Source: SIG307 sp045596385
GTDB taxonomy: Bacteria > Bacillota > Clostridia > Lachnospirales > Lachnospiraceae
Reading direction: 5' to 3'
DNA: 64,000 nucleotides
Assembly (NCBI GenBank): GCA_045596385.1
Contig: JAZOCC010000021.1
Span: forward strand, 310,001 to 374,000
Every line of letters begins with the position of its first letter. Within the stretch, counting starts at the first letter, position 1. The position numbers and the translations under genes are program-made. The notes under the pieces were generated by a model, which was not told where the DNA came from, did not search any database, and was given only the letters and a program-made list of their open reading frames with translations. Below, piece by piece: positions 41,016 to 49,442 of the stretch.

Positions 41016-42293
41016 ATGAGACGTTTGTTTACCTTAGATTTGCATGATTATGATGAGACATGGCGGCATGATTTACGTCCGACGGTGCGGGGAATTGTTG
41101 AAAAAGATGGCAAGCTTGGTTTGGTGTATGAAGCAGAAGGGGATTATTATGGCTTTCCGGGAGGCGGTATAGAGGATGAGGAAACCTATGAGGAAGCCTT
41201 AATCCGTGAGGTCGAAGAAGAAACGGGCTTGATTGTCATTCCGGAGAGTATCACAGAGTACGGCGGAGCACTTCGGTTAAATAAAAGTACAAGGTTTCCG
41301 GAGACGGTGTTTGAACAGGAGAATTTTTACTTTAAATGCAGAGTTCGAACTGAAATGGGTACCCAAAATTTACAAGAGGGGGAAGAAGGATTTGAGCTTG
41401 CCTTTGTAACTCCGGAAGAAGCTCGAAGAAAGAACCGTTATGAGAATCACGGACCGGAAAATGGCGGGATTTGGAATGAACGGGAATGTATTATACTTGA
41501 AATGTTGATTTTTGATTGCAAATTAGCAAAAATACCGACGGATATTAAGGAGGGCATTTATTATTTCGACGCCCACAATCACGGGGACTTTTTTGATGAG
41601 GAAGATGCGGCAGAATGGGATAACGGTCGCTTAGAAAATAATTGGAAGAAACGTAAATTTCTTGAAAATCCGACAACGAAGAATTTGATAGATGCTATCA
41701 TTGCTAACGGAAAGGAAGTCATTGACCTTGCCTGCGGACCGGGCATGGGGCTGATTCCGTCTGTAAAGCAACTGGATCCGGCTTTTCATTGTACAGCATC
41801 GGATGCCAGTTCCATGGTTTTGGAACATTGGAAGAAGTATCTTGATTGGAACTTTATGACTCACGGCGTAGGTTTTGCGCAGTTTTCGGTACTGGATATG
41901 CCGTTTAAAGACAATTCCGTACCGGCCTTTAGCAGTAATATCGGCTTGTCTTCGGTAAGAGGCGGACAGGAAGATTATGATAAGGCGGTAAAGGAAGTGT
42001 ACCGCTGCCTCGAACAGGGCGGATACTTGTATGCAATAGAAAGTGAGTGGATGGATGTTACCGCGATTTTGCAGGTGTTTGAGAAGTGGGGACAGGAACC
42101 GTGGACCTGCTTTAAAGAACCGCAGATGAGCTGGCATGACCGCTTTTTTGCGGTGGGCTTTGAGATTGTCTCGGAAAAAGTGGTACAAAACCGTATTTTT
42201 ACCGAGAAGGATAATGAGCTTGGGGAAGCGTCGGTGCGGTTCGGAATTCCGGTGGGGACGAAGGAGACGGCATTTGTGCTGAGAAAAAAGTAA
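41016..42293 (+). CDS. Nudix hydrolase - class I methyltransferase fusion
   Basis: 425 residues in two parts. Residues about 20-165 form a Nudix domain: the Nudix box 'GGGIEDEETYEEALIREVEE' plus ETGL is complete (G-x5-E-x7-REVxEExG). Residues about 185-425 form a methyltransferase: 'EVIDLACGPGMGLIPSVKQL' is SAM motif I, 'DMPFKDNSVPAFSSNIG' corresponds to motif IV, and 'EVYRCLEQGGYLYAIESEWM' is the post-IV region. The reading frame is uninterrupted with no internal ribosome-binding site noticed. The pairing is unusual, and substrates are unknown. GGGGAGA lies 6-7 bases before the ATG. Confidence 0.85.
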   Translation: MRRLFTLDLHDYDETWRHDLRPTVRGIVEKDGKLGLVYEAEGDYYGFPGGGIEDEETYEEALIREVEEETGLIVIPESITEYGGALRLNKSTRFPETVFEQENFYFKCRVRTEMGTQNLQEGEEGFELAFVTPEEARRKNRYENHGPENGGIWNERECIILEMLIFDCKLAKIPTDIKEGIYYFDAHNHGDFFDEEDAAEWDNGRLENNWKKRKFLENPTTKNLIDAIIANGKEVIDLACGPGMGLIPSVKQLDPAFHCTASDASSMVLEHWKKYLDWNFMTHGVGFAQFSVLDMPFKDNSVPAFSSNIGLSSVRGGQEDYDKAVKEVYRCLEQGGYLYAIESEWMDVTAILQVFEKWGQEPWTCFKEPQMSWHDRFFAVGFEIVSEKVVQNRIFTEKDNELGEASVRFGIPVGTKETAFVLRKK

Positions 42294-42337
42294 TGGTTTG
42301 GGTTGCATAAAATTTGTTGATAGGTAAGGAGTGCTTA

Positions 42338-42814
42338 ATGGTTACAAGAGAAACGGTAAAAGAATCTTTAGAGTCACGATGGTTGATGAAAAATATTCTC
42401 AGTTTTTGTGCTGCTTATGTGATTTGTATATTGCTGGTGGTGTTAGGTGGGTCTGAATTTAAAACGAACGGTTTTTGGTTTTTTATGATATTCATTTCGT
42501 TGTTATTTCTGCCTATCATTTTTTATCATGTATATCAGTATATGGTTTTGTTTCGTTACTTGGAACGCTATGAAATCTATGAGGTGGAACTGAAGCATCC
42601 GCAGAAATCGACGGTCTATAAGGTGAGCATATACTATACCGCAACTTTTCAGACGAAAAAAGGTCGAACGGTATCAAAAACAACCAAACCATTGTGGAAA
42701 AATGAGCGTTTGTTTGGTAGATACCTTCCTTTAGAGGAACATAGTTTAAAAGCTGTTATTGCATACAATGATATCCGGGATGCAATCGTTGTATTGGAGA
42801 GTGATAAGAGATGA
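42338..42814 (+). CDS. two-segment membrane protein, paralogue B
   Basis: 158 residues from the ATG at 42338, with AAGGAG upstream. Two membrane segments at about 20-38 and 47-70 are followed by a beta-rich soluble domain ('RYEIYEVELKHPQKSTVYKV', '...AYNDIRDAIVVLES'). It is a paralogue of the protein at 39076: the N terminus 'MVTRETVKESLESRW' aligns residue by residue. Both copies directly precede, and overlap, a small enzyme gene, here the GNAT at 42811 with a 4-base overlap. Function unknown. Confidence 0.75.
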   Translation: MVTRETVKESLESRWLMKNILSFCAAYVICILLVVLGGSEFKTNGFWFFMIFISLLFLPIIFYHVYQYMVLFRYLERYEIYEVELKHPQKSTVYKVSIYYTATFQTKKGRTVSKTTKPLWKNERLFGRYLPLEEHSLKAVIAYNDIRDAIVVLESDKR

Positions 42815-43233
42815 TACTTACATATACTGAAAAAATGACGGCGGATGAATACAATGAACTTCGGCTCAGTGTGGACTGGAAGTCATTAACGCAGGGACAG
42901 GCGGAGAGGGGCCTTGCCCATACTGCTTTCGTGGTGGCGGCGAGAGACGGCGAAAAGATTGTGGGCATGGGAAGAATGCTTTTTGACTACGGGTACACAG
43001 CGTATTTGGGAGATGTCATAGTACGTCCGGAATACCAAGGACAGGGCATCGGAACAGAGATTGTAACACGCCTGAAGGACAGGGTCATGGAGGCTGCCGA
43101 GCCGGGAGATAAGATCATGTTTATTCTGGGGGCTGCAAAGGGGAAAGACGCTTTTTATGAGAAGTTTGGGTTTAAAGTTCGACCGAACGACTTTAGCGGA
43201 AGCGGCATGTCTATGTGGAAAACGAAGGAATAA
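42811..43233 (+). CDS. GNAT acetyltransferase
   Basis: 140 residues, a single GNAT domain. The acetyl-CoA loop is 'VIVRPEYQGQGIGTEIVTRL' (Q-x-x-G-x-G), and 'KDAFYEKFGFKVRP' is the C-terminal motif B. It resembles small stand-alone GNATs of the YjcF/ElaA type. Acceptor unknown. It starts inside the stop of the membrane-protein gene (ATGA overlap), so the two are co-translated. Confidence 0.9.
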   Translation: MILTYTEKMTADEYNELRLSVDWKSLTQGQAERGLAHTAFVVAARDGEKIVGMGRMLFDYGYTAYLGDVIVRPEYQGQGIGTEIVTRLKDRVMEAAEPGDKIMFILGAAKGKDAFYEKFGFKVRPNDFSGSGMSMWKTKE

Positions 43234-43299
43234 CAGTTTGGGAAAGTTGGAAATTTGGAACTTATTGTGTCCAAAATCATGTGAAAGGTAGGTCGAGAC

Positions 43300-43857
43300 A
43301 TGAACCATCAAGGAACAAAAACACTGGAAACAGAGCGTTTGCTTCTGCGTCGTTTTACGATAGAGGATGCGGTAGGTTTTTTTCAAAATGTGACCTCTGA
43401 ACCGGAAGTAAACCGATTTTTAACTTGGCCGTTGCATGAATCGGTGGAGGATACAAAAAAGCTTCTTGAAGGCTGGGTGGAACGGTATGAGAACTCGGAA
43501 CGATACTGTTGGGCAATCGTGTTAAGGGAGACGGAGGAAGTAATAGGGACAATTGCCGCACCTACCGTAAAAAATAGGGTAGAGGCGGTAGAAGTGACCT
43601 ATTGCATCGGAAGTAAATGGTGGGGACAAGGAATTGTACCGGAAGCGTTACAAGCAGTGATGAAATATATGTTTGAAGAAGTACAGGTAAATCGCATAGA
43701 GGCAGGATTTGATGCCAATAATCCGAATTCCGGGCGAGTCATGGAAAAGGTCGGAATGCAGAAAGAAGGTATTCTGCGACAGGCAGGAAGAAATAATCAA
43801 GGTTTATTTGATTTGGTGTTTTATGGGCTATTGAGAGAAGATTGGTTGACATTATAA
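43300..43857 (+). CDS. GNAT acetyltransferase, RimJ/RimL type
   Basis: 185 residues. 'LETERLLLRRFTIEDAVGFF' at the N terminus, 'GSKWWGQGIVPEALQAVMKY' as the acetyl-CoA loop (WGQGIxxEA) and 'AGFDANNPNSGRVMEKVGM' are the RimJ/RimL hallmarks. This type acetylates N termini of ribosomal proteins or small molecules, and the target here is unknown. A possible AGGTAGG lies about 7 bases upstream of the ATG. Confidence 0.92.
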   Translation: MNHQGTKTLETERLLLRRFTIEDAVGFFQNVTSEPEVNRFLTWPLHESVEDTKKLLEGWVERYENSERYCWAIVLRETEEVIGTIAAPTVKNRVEAVEVTYCIGSKWWGQGIVPEALQAVMKYMFEEVQVNRIEAGFDANNPNSGRVMEKVGMQKEGILRQAGRNNQGLFDLVFYGLLREDWLTL

Positions 43858-43870
43858 AGAGGTTAGAATA

Positions 43871-44461
43871 ATGACAAAGCATATTATCATCGCCGGTGTA
43901 CCGAGAGCCGGGAAAAGCACGGTTTCACAACTAATTGCAAAGAAGTTCGGCTATCAGTATATCAGTATGGATTCCATCATTGCGGGCTTTGAAAAAGCCT
44001 TTCCGCAGGTAGGGATTGATACCGATGCGGATACGGATGTGAAGGAAAATGTGCAAAGCATCAGTTCGAAAATAGCGCCTTTTCTTCGGGCAATGATGGA
44101 CAGTGGGGAATACGACGAATGTGATTACGGTATGGTGATTGATGTATTTCAACTATTGCCGGAGGACTACCGGAAGCATATTGATCCGGTTGTTTGTGAA
44201 GTCTATTACTTTATAACTTCGGATGTGACGTCAGAGGAACGCTTTGAACTGCTGAAACAATACGATACCCCGAAGGATTATACGTATTACAAGCCGGAGG
44301 AAGAAAATCGCCGGAATTGCGCGGAAATCGTGGAAATCAGCAAGTTTTATAAAGAACAGTGCGAGAAGTATCAGCTTCCGTATTTCGAAACAGCACGGGA
44401 TAGGGAGACGGTGCTTGAGGACTTTATAAAGCGGTTGGAGGATGTATCATTGGTGAAATGA
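43871..44461 (+). CDS. small P-loop kinase-like protein
   Basis: 196 residues. The N terminus 'MTKHIIIAGVPRAGKSTVSQ' is a Walker A motif of the AAA/shikimate-kinase-like P-loop group (GVPRAGKST), followed by 'FGYQYISMDSIIAGFEKAFP', where the Asp is at the base-motif position. The C-terminal helices contain 'RRNCAEIVEISKFYKEQCEK'. It probably phosphorylates a small metabolite, unknown. The gap to the preceding GNAT is 13 bases. Confidence 0.8.
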   Translation: MTKHIIIAGVPRAGKSTVSQLIAKKFGYQYISMDSIIAGFEKAFPQVGIDTDADTDVKENVQSISSKIAPFLRAMMDSGEYDECDYGMVIDVFQLLPEDYRKHIDPVVCEVYYFITSDVTSEERFELLKQYDTPKDYTYYKPEEENRRNCAEIVEISKFYKEQCEKYQLPYFETARDRETVLEDFIKRLEDVSLVK

Positions 44462-44493
44462 TGAAGAAATAATATGGATAGCGAGGTGAGTCT

Positions 44494-45402
44494 ATGACAA
44501 ATCTAAGAAACGAAATTGCAAAACTTATCGGGATTTCCCTTCCGTGGAAAACCGCCGATGTTACATATGAAGTGCTGGATTCCGTGAAGGAAGAGGGCTA
44601 TACAAGACAATTGATATCTTATACGTCTGATGGGGACATAGTCAGTGCATTTTTGTTGTTACCGGATCATTTGGACAATAACCCTACGGTATTAATCAAC
44701 CATCAACATAACCGGGAGCATCATTTGGGAAAAAGCGAGGTGTGCGGTTTGGTGGGAAATCCGATGCAAGCCTTCGGTCCGGCCCTTGCAAAGCAAGGGT
44801 TTGTAGTTCTGGCTCCCGATTCCATTTGTTTTGAAGAACGCCGGAAAGACACTACTGTGGAAGGTTTTGATTTTTGGCAGCATTTTCATGAAATGACGTA
44901 TCGAGTGATTACCGGAGAGTTTTTGATGAAAAAGGTGCTGGCGGATGCCATGAACGGGATTTCACTGCTTGCAGGTTTACCGTTCGTGGATACAGGTAGA
45001 ATCGGATCTCTTGGGCATTCTTACGGTGGGAATACGGTATTGTTTCTTGCCGCACTGGATGAGCGGATTTCTTTTGCTTGTGCCAGCGGAAGCGCATGCA
45101 CTTATGAATATCGCATGAAGCACGGCATCGGAATCGAACTGGCCAGTGTGATTCCGAATTTCCACGGGAAGTATGATATTGATGATTTGGTGGCTTTGAC
45201 AGCTCCGAGAAAGCTTTTATTGGTGTCTTCTGACGAGGACAAGTATTCTATGGATGCTTTGGAAATTGTGGAAGAGGCGGGTAAGCAGTATGCGGCACTT
45301 GGTGTATTACAGAATTTGGAACACAAGCGTTATCTGGGCGGACATGCGCTGACGGAGGAACGGTTTCGGGATATTATAGAGTGGATTGCTGGGAATGCTT
45401 AG
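44494..45402 (+). CDS. alpha/beta hydrolase (dienelactone-hydrolase-like)
   Basis: 302 residues. The nucleophile elbow is 'GSLGHSYGGNTVLFLAALDE' (G-H-S-Y-G). The oxyanion region is 'PTVLINHQHNREHHLGKSE'. The acid Asp is probably in 'LLLVSSDEDKYSMDALEI' and the catalytic His in 'RYLGGHALTEERFRDI'. No signal peptide, so it is a cytoplasmic esterase/hydrolase. GCGAGGTGAG lies upstream of the ATG. It overlaps the long form of miaA but not the start chosen here. Confidence 0.88.
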   Translation: MTNLRNEIAKLIGISLPWKTADVTYEVLDSVKEEGYTRQLISYTSDGDIVSAFLLLPDHLDNNPTVLINHQHNREHHLGKSEVCGLVGNPMQAFGPALAKQGFVVLAPDSICFEERRKDTTVEGFDFWQHFHEMTYRVITGEFLMKKVLADAMNGISLLAGLPFVDTGRIGSLGHSYGGNTVLFLAALDERISFACASGSACTYEYRMKHGIGIELASVIPNFHGKYDIDDLVALTAPRKLLLVSSDEDKYSMDALEIVEEAGKQYAALGVLQNLEHKRYLGGHALTEERFRDIIEWIAGNA

Positions 45403-45418
45403 GAAGAAGGAGGAACCC

Positions 45419-46363
45419 ATGGAGAAGCTGCCATTACTTATACTGACAGGACCTACGGCGGTAGGAAAAACGAATCTGTCCATCAGTCTCGCAAAAGCGG
45501 TAAACGGCGAGATTATTTCGGCGGATTCCATGCAGGTGTACCGGCGGATGGATATTGGTACGGCGAAGATTAAGAAAGAGGAAATGTGCGGTGTAACCCA
45601 CCATTTGATTGATATTTGTGAGCCGACAGAGGATTACAATGTGGTGCGGTTTGCCACGGAAGCGAAGCGACTGATCAGGGAAATCGTCGGGCGCGGGCAT
45701 GTGCCGATTCTGGTGGGCGGTACCGGCTTTTACATTCAGGCGGTGCTGTATGATATTGATTTTACGGAGACCGAGGAGGATACGTCTTACCGTGAGGAAC
45801 TGGCGACTTTTGCCGAGGAACATGGAGCGGAAGCACTGCACGCAAGGCTGAGAGAGGTGGACCCGGCGTCTGCGGAGGCTATTCATGCGAATAATGTGAA
45901 GCGTGTCATCCGAGCCTTGGAGTTTTATGAGCAGACCGGTACAAAGATTTCCGAGCATAACGAGGAGCAGCACGGGAAGGAATCGGCCTATAACAGTGCT
46001 TATTTTGTGCTAACGCAGGATCGGGCAGTGTTGTATGACCGGATTGAAAAGCGGATTGATATTATGCTGGCGGAAGGCTTAGTTGAGGAAGTAAAGGGAC
46101 TTCTCGCGGAAGGTTGCAAACCATCATCTGTATCCATGCAGGGCTTGGGCTATAAGGAGATTGTGGCGTACTTGCAAGGAGAATGCACCTTAGAGGAAGC
46201 GGTTTACATCTTAAAGCGGGATACGAGACACTTTGCGAAGCGCCAGCTTACCTGGTTTAAAAGAGAACGAGAAGTGCTTTGGTTTGATAAAGGTGAGTAT
46301 GAGAACGAGGATGCGATACTGGAAGCAATGATTGCGGAAGCAAGGGAAAGAGGAATTATATGA
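45419..46363 (+). CDS. miaA: tRNA dimethylallyltransferase MiaA
   Basis: 314 residues from the ATG at 45419, with AAGGAGGA 4-5 bases upstream. The reading from 45386 overlaps the hydrolase gene. P-loop 'ILTGPTAVGKTNLSISLA' (about 7-24), 'GEIISADSMQVYRRMDIGTA' (catalytic Asp), 'GTGFYIQAVLYDIDF' and 'RDTRHFAKRQLTWFKRE' are the family motifs. It adds the dimethylallyl group to A37 of tRNAs reading UNN codons. mutL-miaA is usually contiguous in Clostridia. Here 6.4 kb of accessory genes separates them. Confidence 0.97.
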   Translation: MEKLPLLILTGPTAVGKTNLSISLAKAVNGEIISADSMQVYRRMDIGTAKIKKEEMCGVTHHLIDICEPTEDYNVVRFATEAKRLIREIVGRGHVPILVGGTGFYIQAVLYDIDFTETEEDTSYREELATFAEEHGAEALHARLREVDPASAEAIHANNVKRVIRALEFYEQTGTKISEHNEEQHGKESAYNSAYFVLTQDRAVLYDRIEKRIDIMLAEGLVEEVKGLLAEGCKPSSVSMQGLGYKEIVAYLQGECTLEEAVYILKRDTRHFAKRQLTWFKREREVLWFDKGEYENEDAILEAMIAEARERGII

Positions 46364-46830
46364 ACATCAGACGGGCAGAAAACAAAGACATGAACGGGAT
46401 TAACAAGCTGTTACATCAGGTGCTTATGGTGCATCATAACGGCAGACCGGATATTTTTAAGCCGAATGCGAAGAAATACACCGATGCAGAGCTCATGGAC
46501 ATTCTGGCGGACGACACGAAGCCGGTGTTTGTGGCAACGGATGAGCAGGAAGAAGTGCTTGGTTATGCGTTTTGCGTATTTCAGCAGCACTTGAATAATA
46601 ACATTTTGACGGATATTAAGACGCTATACATTGATGATTTATGCGTGGACGAGGAAAAGCGCGGCATGCATATCGGGAAGACCTTGTATGAGTATGTGCT
46701 GGATTTTGCCAAGGCGTCCGGCTGTTACAACGTGACTTTAAATGTGTGGTCCTGTAACGAAAGTGCTATGAAGTTCTACGAAAAGTGCGGTTTGGTGCCG
46801 CAGAAGGTCGGAATGGAGAAGGTGTTGTAA
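46360..46830 (+). CDS. GNAT acetyltransferase
   Basis: 156 residues. 'IDDLCVDEEKRGMHIGKTLY' is the acetyl-CoA loop (R-G-x-x-I-G), followed by 'NVTLNVWSCNESAMKFYEKC', typical motif B. It is related to stand-alone GNATs of the PaiA/YvbK kind, and the substrate is unknown. The ATG overlaps the miaA stop (ATGA), and the next gene overlaps its stop (TAATG), so miaA, this gene and the kinase are translationally coupled. Confidence 0.9.
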   Translation: MNIRRAENKDMNGINKLLHQVLMVHHNGRPDIFKPNAKKYTDAELMDILADDTKPVFVATDEQEEVLGYAFCVFQQHLNNNILTDIKTLYIDDLCVDEEKRGMHIGKTLYEYVLDFAKASGCYNVTLNVWSCNESAMKFYEKCGLVPQKVGMEKVL

Positions 46831-47501
46831 TGGTCGGAGCAGGGAATACAGCGGAAGTATTCGATTACGGTGATAATAAGGTTTGCAAGCTGTTCTATGA
46901 AGGATATCCCAAGGAAGCGGTGGAGCGGGAGTTTCGGAATGCTACGGAAGTACAGCGGCTGGGTTTGTCGGTGCCGAAGGTATTCGAGTTGGTTGAATCT
47001 GAGGGAAGAACCGGAATTTTGTATGAAAAAATTGCCGGGAAATCCATGTTGGAATGTATTTTTGAGAATCCCGATAGGGCCGGTTTCTACCTGGAGGAAT
47101 TTGTACGCTTACAGAAGAAATGGTTGAAAGAGGCATCGGTACCATCTGCTTCGGTTATGTCCTATAAAGAATATTTGCAAATGTTGCTAAATGGAGCAGG
47201 ACAAGAGGCAGAGGCGTCTTTGCTGGAAGAAATCAATGCATTACCGCAAGGCAATATGTTACTTCATGGAGATTTTCATCCCGGCAATGTGTTGATTTCA
47301 GCGGATCATCGCGCAGTTGTGATTGATTTTATGAATGTTTGCAGAGGCCCGGCACTGTATGACATTGCGAGAACCTACTTTTTGTTGAAAGAGAAGGATG
47401 AGGCGTTCGGAAGGGCGTATTTGTCGAAGACGGAGGTTTCGGAAGAGGCGATTGGGCCGTTTTGTAAGGTGATTGAGAAATGTCGGAGATATGAAGGATA
47501 G
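46830..47501 (+). CDS. APH-family phosphotransferase-like kinase
   Basis: 223 residues from the ATG at 46830, which shares its first base with the upstream TAA stop. The longer frame from 46785 lies inside the GNAT gene. The kinase-like fold is recognised by 'GAGNTAEVFDYGDNKVCKLF' (nucleotide loop and Lys), the catalytic loop 'LLHGDFHPGNVLIS' (HGDxHxxN) and 'AVVIDFMNVCRGPALYDIAR' (DFG-like Asp). Homologues phosphorylate aminoglycosides, choline or other small molecules. At 223 residues it is shorter than classical APH enzymes, so antibiotic resistance should not be assumed. Confidence 0.88.
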   Translation: MVGAGNTAEVFDYGDNKVCKLFYEGYPKEAVEREFRNATEVQRLGLSVPKVFELVESEGRTGILYEKIAGKSMLECIFENPDRAGFYLEEFVRLQKKWLKEASVPSASVMSYKEYLQMLLNGAGQEAEASLLEEINALPQGNMLLHGDFHPGNVLISADHRAVVIDFMNVCRGPALYDIARTYFLLKEKDEAFGRAYLSKTEVSEEAIGPFCKVIEKCRRYEG

Positions 47502-47572
47502 CGATATTTGCAAAGTTCCTATGAAAGACGCAAGTTTTGATTGAAATAGATGATAAACAGGAGGTAGAATAA

Positions 47573-48166
47573 ATGAACATAGCGGTATTTGCTTCACACG
47601 GAGGCAGTGATTTGCAGGCGATTATTGATGGCTGTAAGAATCAACAGATAGATGCTAAAGTGGCCGTAGTTATCAGTAATAACGGTGATTCCATGGCGTT
47701 ACAAAGGGCAAATAATGAGAGGATTCCGGCATATCATCTCAGTGCAAAGAAATTCGGAAGTGAAGAGGTTTTGGCTGAGGAAATTCTTACGGTACTTGCA
47801 GATTATAAGGTAGATATGATTTTTCTTGCCGGCTATATGCGAATGCTTCATGTTTCTGTTCTTGAGAAGTATCATAATCGTATTTTCAACATTCATCCGG
47901 CATTGCTTCCGAAATTCGGAGGAAAGGGAATGTACGGGATGAATGTACATACGGCTGTCATTGAAGCAAAGGAAACAGAGACAGGGGTTACAATTCATCG
48001 TGTAAATGCAGAGTATGACAGTGGTGAGATTGTGGCGCAAACCACTGTACCGGTACTTGAGGGGGATATACCGGAAATCCTTGCAGCAAGGGTGTTGGAA
48101 CGAGAGCATACATTTTTAGTGGAAGTGATTGCGGATATTGTAGATGGGAAGATTGTGTTGGGGTAA
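47573..48166 (+). CDS. phosphoribosylglycinamide formyltransferase-like protein (PurN family)
   Basis: 197 residues. 'MNIAVFASHGGSDLQAIIDG' is the PurN N terminus (usually gsGs.Sn.q.i). 'FNIHPALLPKFGGKGMYGMN' holds the Asn-x-His catalytic pair and 'TGVTIHRVNAEYDSGEIVAQ' the formate-binding loop with the Asp. PurN transfers a formyl group from 10-formyltetrahydrofolate to GAR in purine synthesis. It is outside any purine operon here, next to a peptidase-like gene, so it may be a divergent paralogue. AGGAGG lies upstream of the ATG. Confidence 0.85.
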   Translation: MNIAVFASHGGSDLQAIIDGCKNQQIDAKVAVVISNNGDSMALQRANNERIPAYHLSAKKFGSEEVLAEEILTVLADYKVDMIFLAGYMRMLHVSVLEKYHNRIFNIHPALLPKFGGKGMYGMNVHTAVIEAKETETGVTIHRVNAEYDSGEIVAQTTVPVLEGDIPEILAARVLEREHTFLVEVIADIVDGKIVLG

Positions 48167-48172
48167 AACAAG

Positions 48173-48676
48173 ATGGTGCATAAAGGAAGGAAAAACATTC
48201 TTCTCACAGCCTTTCGCGATACTTCCGCGGAGTTGCTTTTAAAAGGTTTCAATGAATTTCAGGTATTGGTTTTACCAAATGATAAGGTAAGAGATTCTGA
48301 GTTACTGATTGAAATGCTCTCCAAAACGCATTTTGACTATGTTCTGAGTTTCGGTCAACGACCGAACATCAAGGATAAGGTGCACATTGAAACCACTGCA
48401 AGAGACAGCGAAGTACGACTGGATACGATCTTTGATTGTGAAAGACTAAGGTTGTTATTTGAACAAAACGGGATTCCTGCAAAGCTTTCTCATAATGCGG
48501 GGACCTCGTTTTGTAACAAGTTGTACTGGAACGGGTTAAAGTATATTGCGGAACATAAGTTAGAGACAAAGATGGTGTTTGTGCATGTGCCGTTCGGAAA
48601 GAATATCGGGAAGTTTGAACTGTTTCAACAAGGTATTTATGATACACTTAAGGTCCTGAAAGGGGGAACTATATGA
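48173..48676 (+). CDS. short pyroglutamyl-peptidase I-like protein (C15)
   Basis: 167 residues, shorter than the 200-215 residues usual for the family. The segment 'AKLSHNAGTSFCNKLYWNGL' matches the C15 active-site region (S-x-x-AGT-x-x-CN, catalytic Cys), and 'MVFVHVPFGKN' matches the catalytic-His strand (FIHVP). The N-terminal 'NILLTAFRDTSAE' lacks the canonical GFEPFGG loop, and the catalytic Glu region is degenerate. It may be an active minimal variant or an altered relative. It lies 6 bases after the PurN-like gene and overlaps the next gene. Confidence 0.65.
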   Translation: MVHKGRKNILLTAFRDTSAELLLKGFNEFQVLVLPNDKVRDSELLIEMLSKTHFDYVLSFGQRPNIKDKVHIETTARDSEVRLDTIFDCERLRLLFEQNGIPAKLSHNAGTSFCNKLYWNGLKYIAEHKLETKMVFVHVPFGKNIGKFELFQQGIYDTLKVLKGGTI

Positions 48677-48966
48677 GCATCATCGTAAACTTATATTACA
48701 CCGGACAAAACGGTAACGCCCGGAAATTTGCGGAGGAAATGACAGCCCGTGGCATTGTGGATGCGGTTCGCGCAGAGGAAGGAAACGAGCGTTATGAGTA
48801 TTTCTTTCCCATGGAGGATGCAGAGACGGTACTTCTCATTGACCAATGGAAAAATCAGGAGGCGTTGGATATTCACCACAAGTCGGAAATGATGAAGCAA
48901 ATTGCGGAGTTGCGGGACAAGTATAAGCTTCGTCTTAGAGTGGAACGGTATGTTGAGGAGAAATGA
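48673..48966 (+). CDS. putative quinol monooxygenase / ABM-domain protein
   Basis: 97 residues. A ferredoxin-like ABM fold is suggested by 'MSIIVNLYYTGQNGNARKFA', 'NERYEYFFPMEDAETVLLID' and 'QWKNQEALDIHHKSEMM', the W..xxA...H pattern of YgiN-like monooxygenases. The role may be oxidation of quinols or a degradative step, and the substrate is unknown. It overlaps the preceding gene (ATGA) and the following one (ATGA), so four genes from 48173 are tightly coupled. Confidence 0.8.
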   Translation: MSIIVNLYYTGQNGNARKFAEEMTARGIVDAVRAEEGNERYEYFFPMEDAETVLLIDQWKNQEALDIHHKSEMMKQIAELRDKYKLRLRVERYVEEK

Positions 48967-49409
48967 ATCAAATGAACGAACTGATTGAATTTTTGATAAA
49001 AGCAAAACAAAAGACCTATGCCGGGAAAGGTGCAGAAACCACTTCCTGCCGACCGAAATCCCATGATTTGGTGTACTCCGAAGGGGATTATAGGTATTAC
49101 GATACGTTTCTTGGCGGAGGCAAGTTTGTTGGGGAGGAAGCGCTTTGGGTTAAGGGAGAGCCTTATTGGAGTATGAATTATGCGGGGCGCGTTACAGGAG
49201 AAAGCTTTAGCGGAGATTTCTTGAAGGAAGCATTGCTTTTGGTGCCGGAGGATAAGCCGTTTCGCGGACCGGAGCATTATGAGAATGACGGTTATACCTA
49301 TGATTGTAAGGTAGAGGGTGAGTTTTCGTGGTTTCAAGGATATGAAACTATTTGCTATCAGGGAAAGCAGATTTATGAATGTTATTTTCACGGAAGTATC
49401 ATTGAGTAA
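48963..49409 (+). CDS. DUF5680 domain protein
   Basis: 148 residues, 'FLIKAKQKTYAGKGAETTSC' near the N terminus followed by 'SHDLVYSEGDYRYYDTFLGG'. I recognise this as the DUF5680 pattern, often fused to helix-turn-helix domains in other proteins, but here free-standing. Function unknown. No membrane segment. It overlaps the ABM-like gene by 4 bases and is followed by the FMN-reductase gene. Confidence 0.75.
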   Translation: MNQMNELIEFLIKAKQKTYAGKGAETTSCRPKSHDLVYSEGDYRYYDTFLGGGKFVGEEALWVKGEPYWSMNYAGRVTGESFSGDFLKEALLLVPEDKPFRGPEHYENDGYTYDCKVEGEFSWFQGYETICYQGKQIYECYFHGSIIE

Positions 49410-49442
49410 ATGAATTTTGATTTGTTTGGAGTGAGAAATATT

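Noticed and set aside
46830..47501. Aminoglycoside resistance gene
   Set aside because: Only the kinase-fold catalytic motifs are seen; the protein is short, and such folds serve many metabolites.
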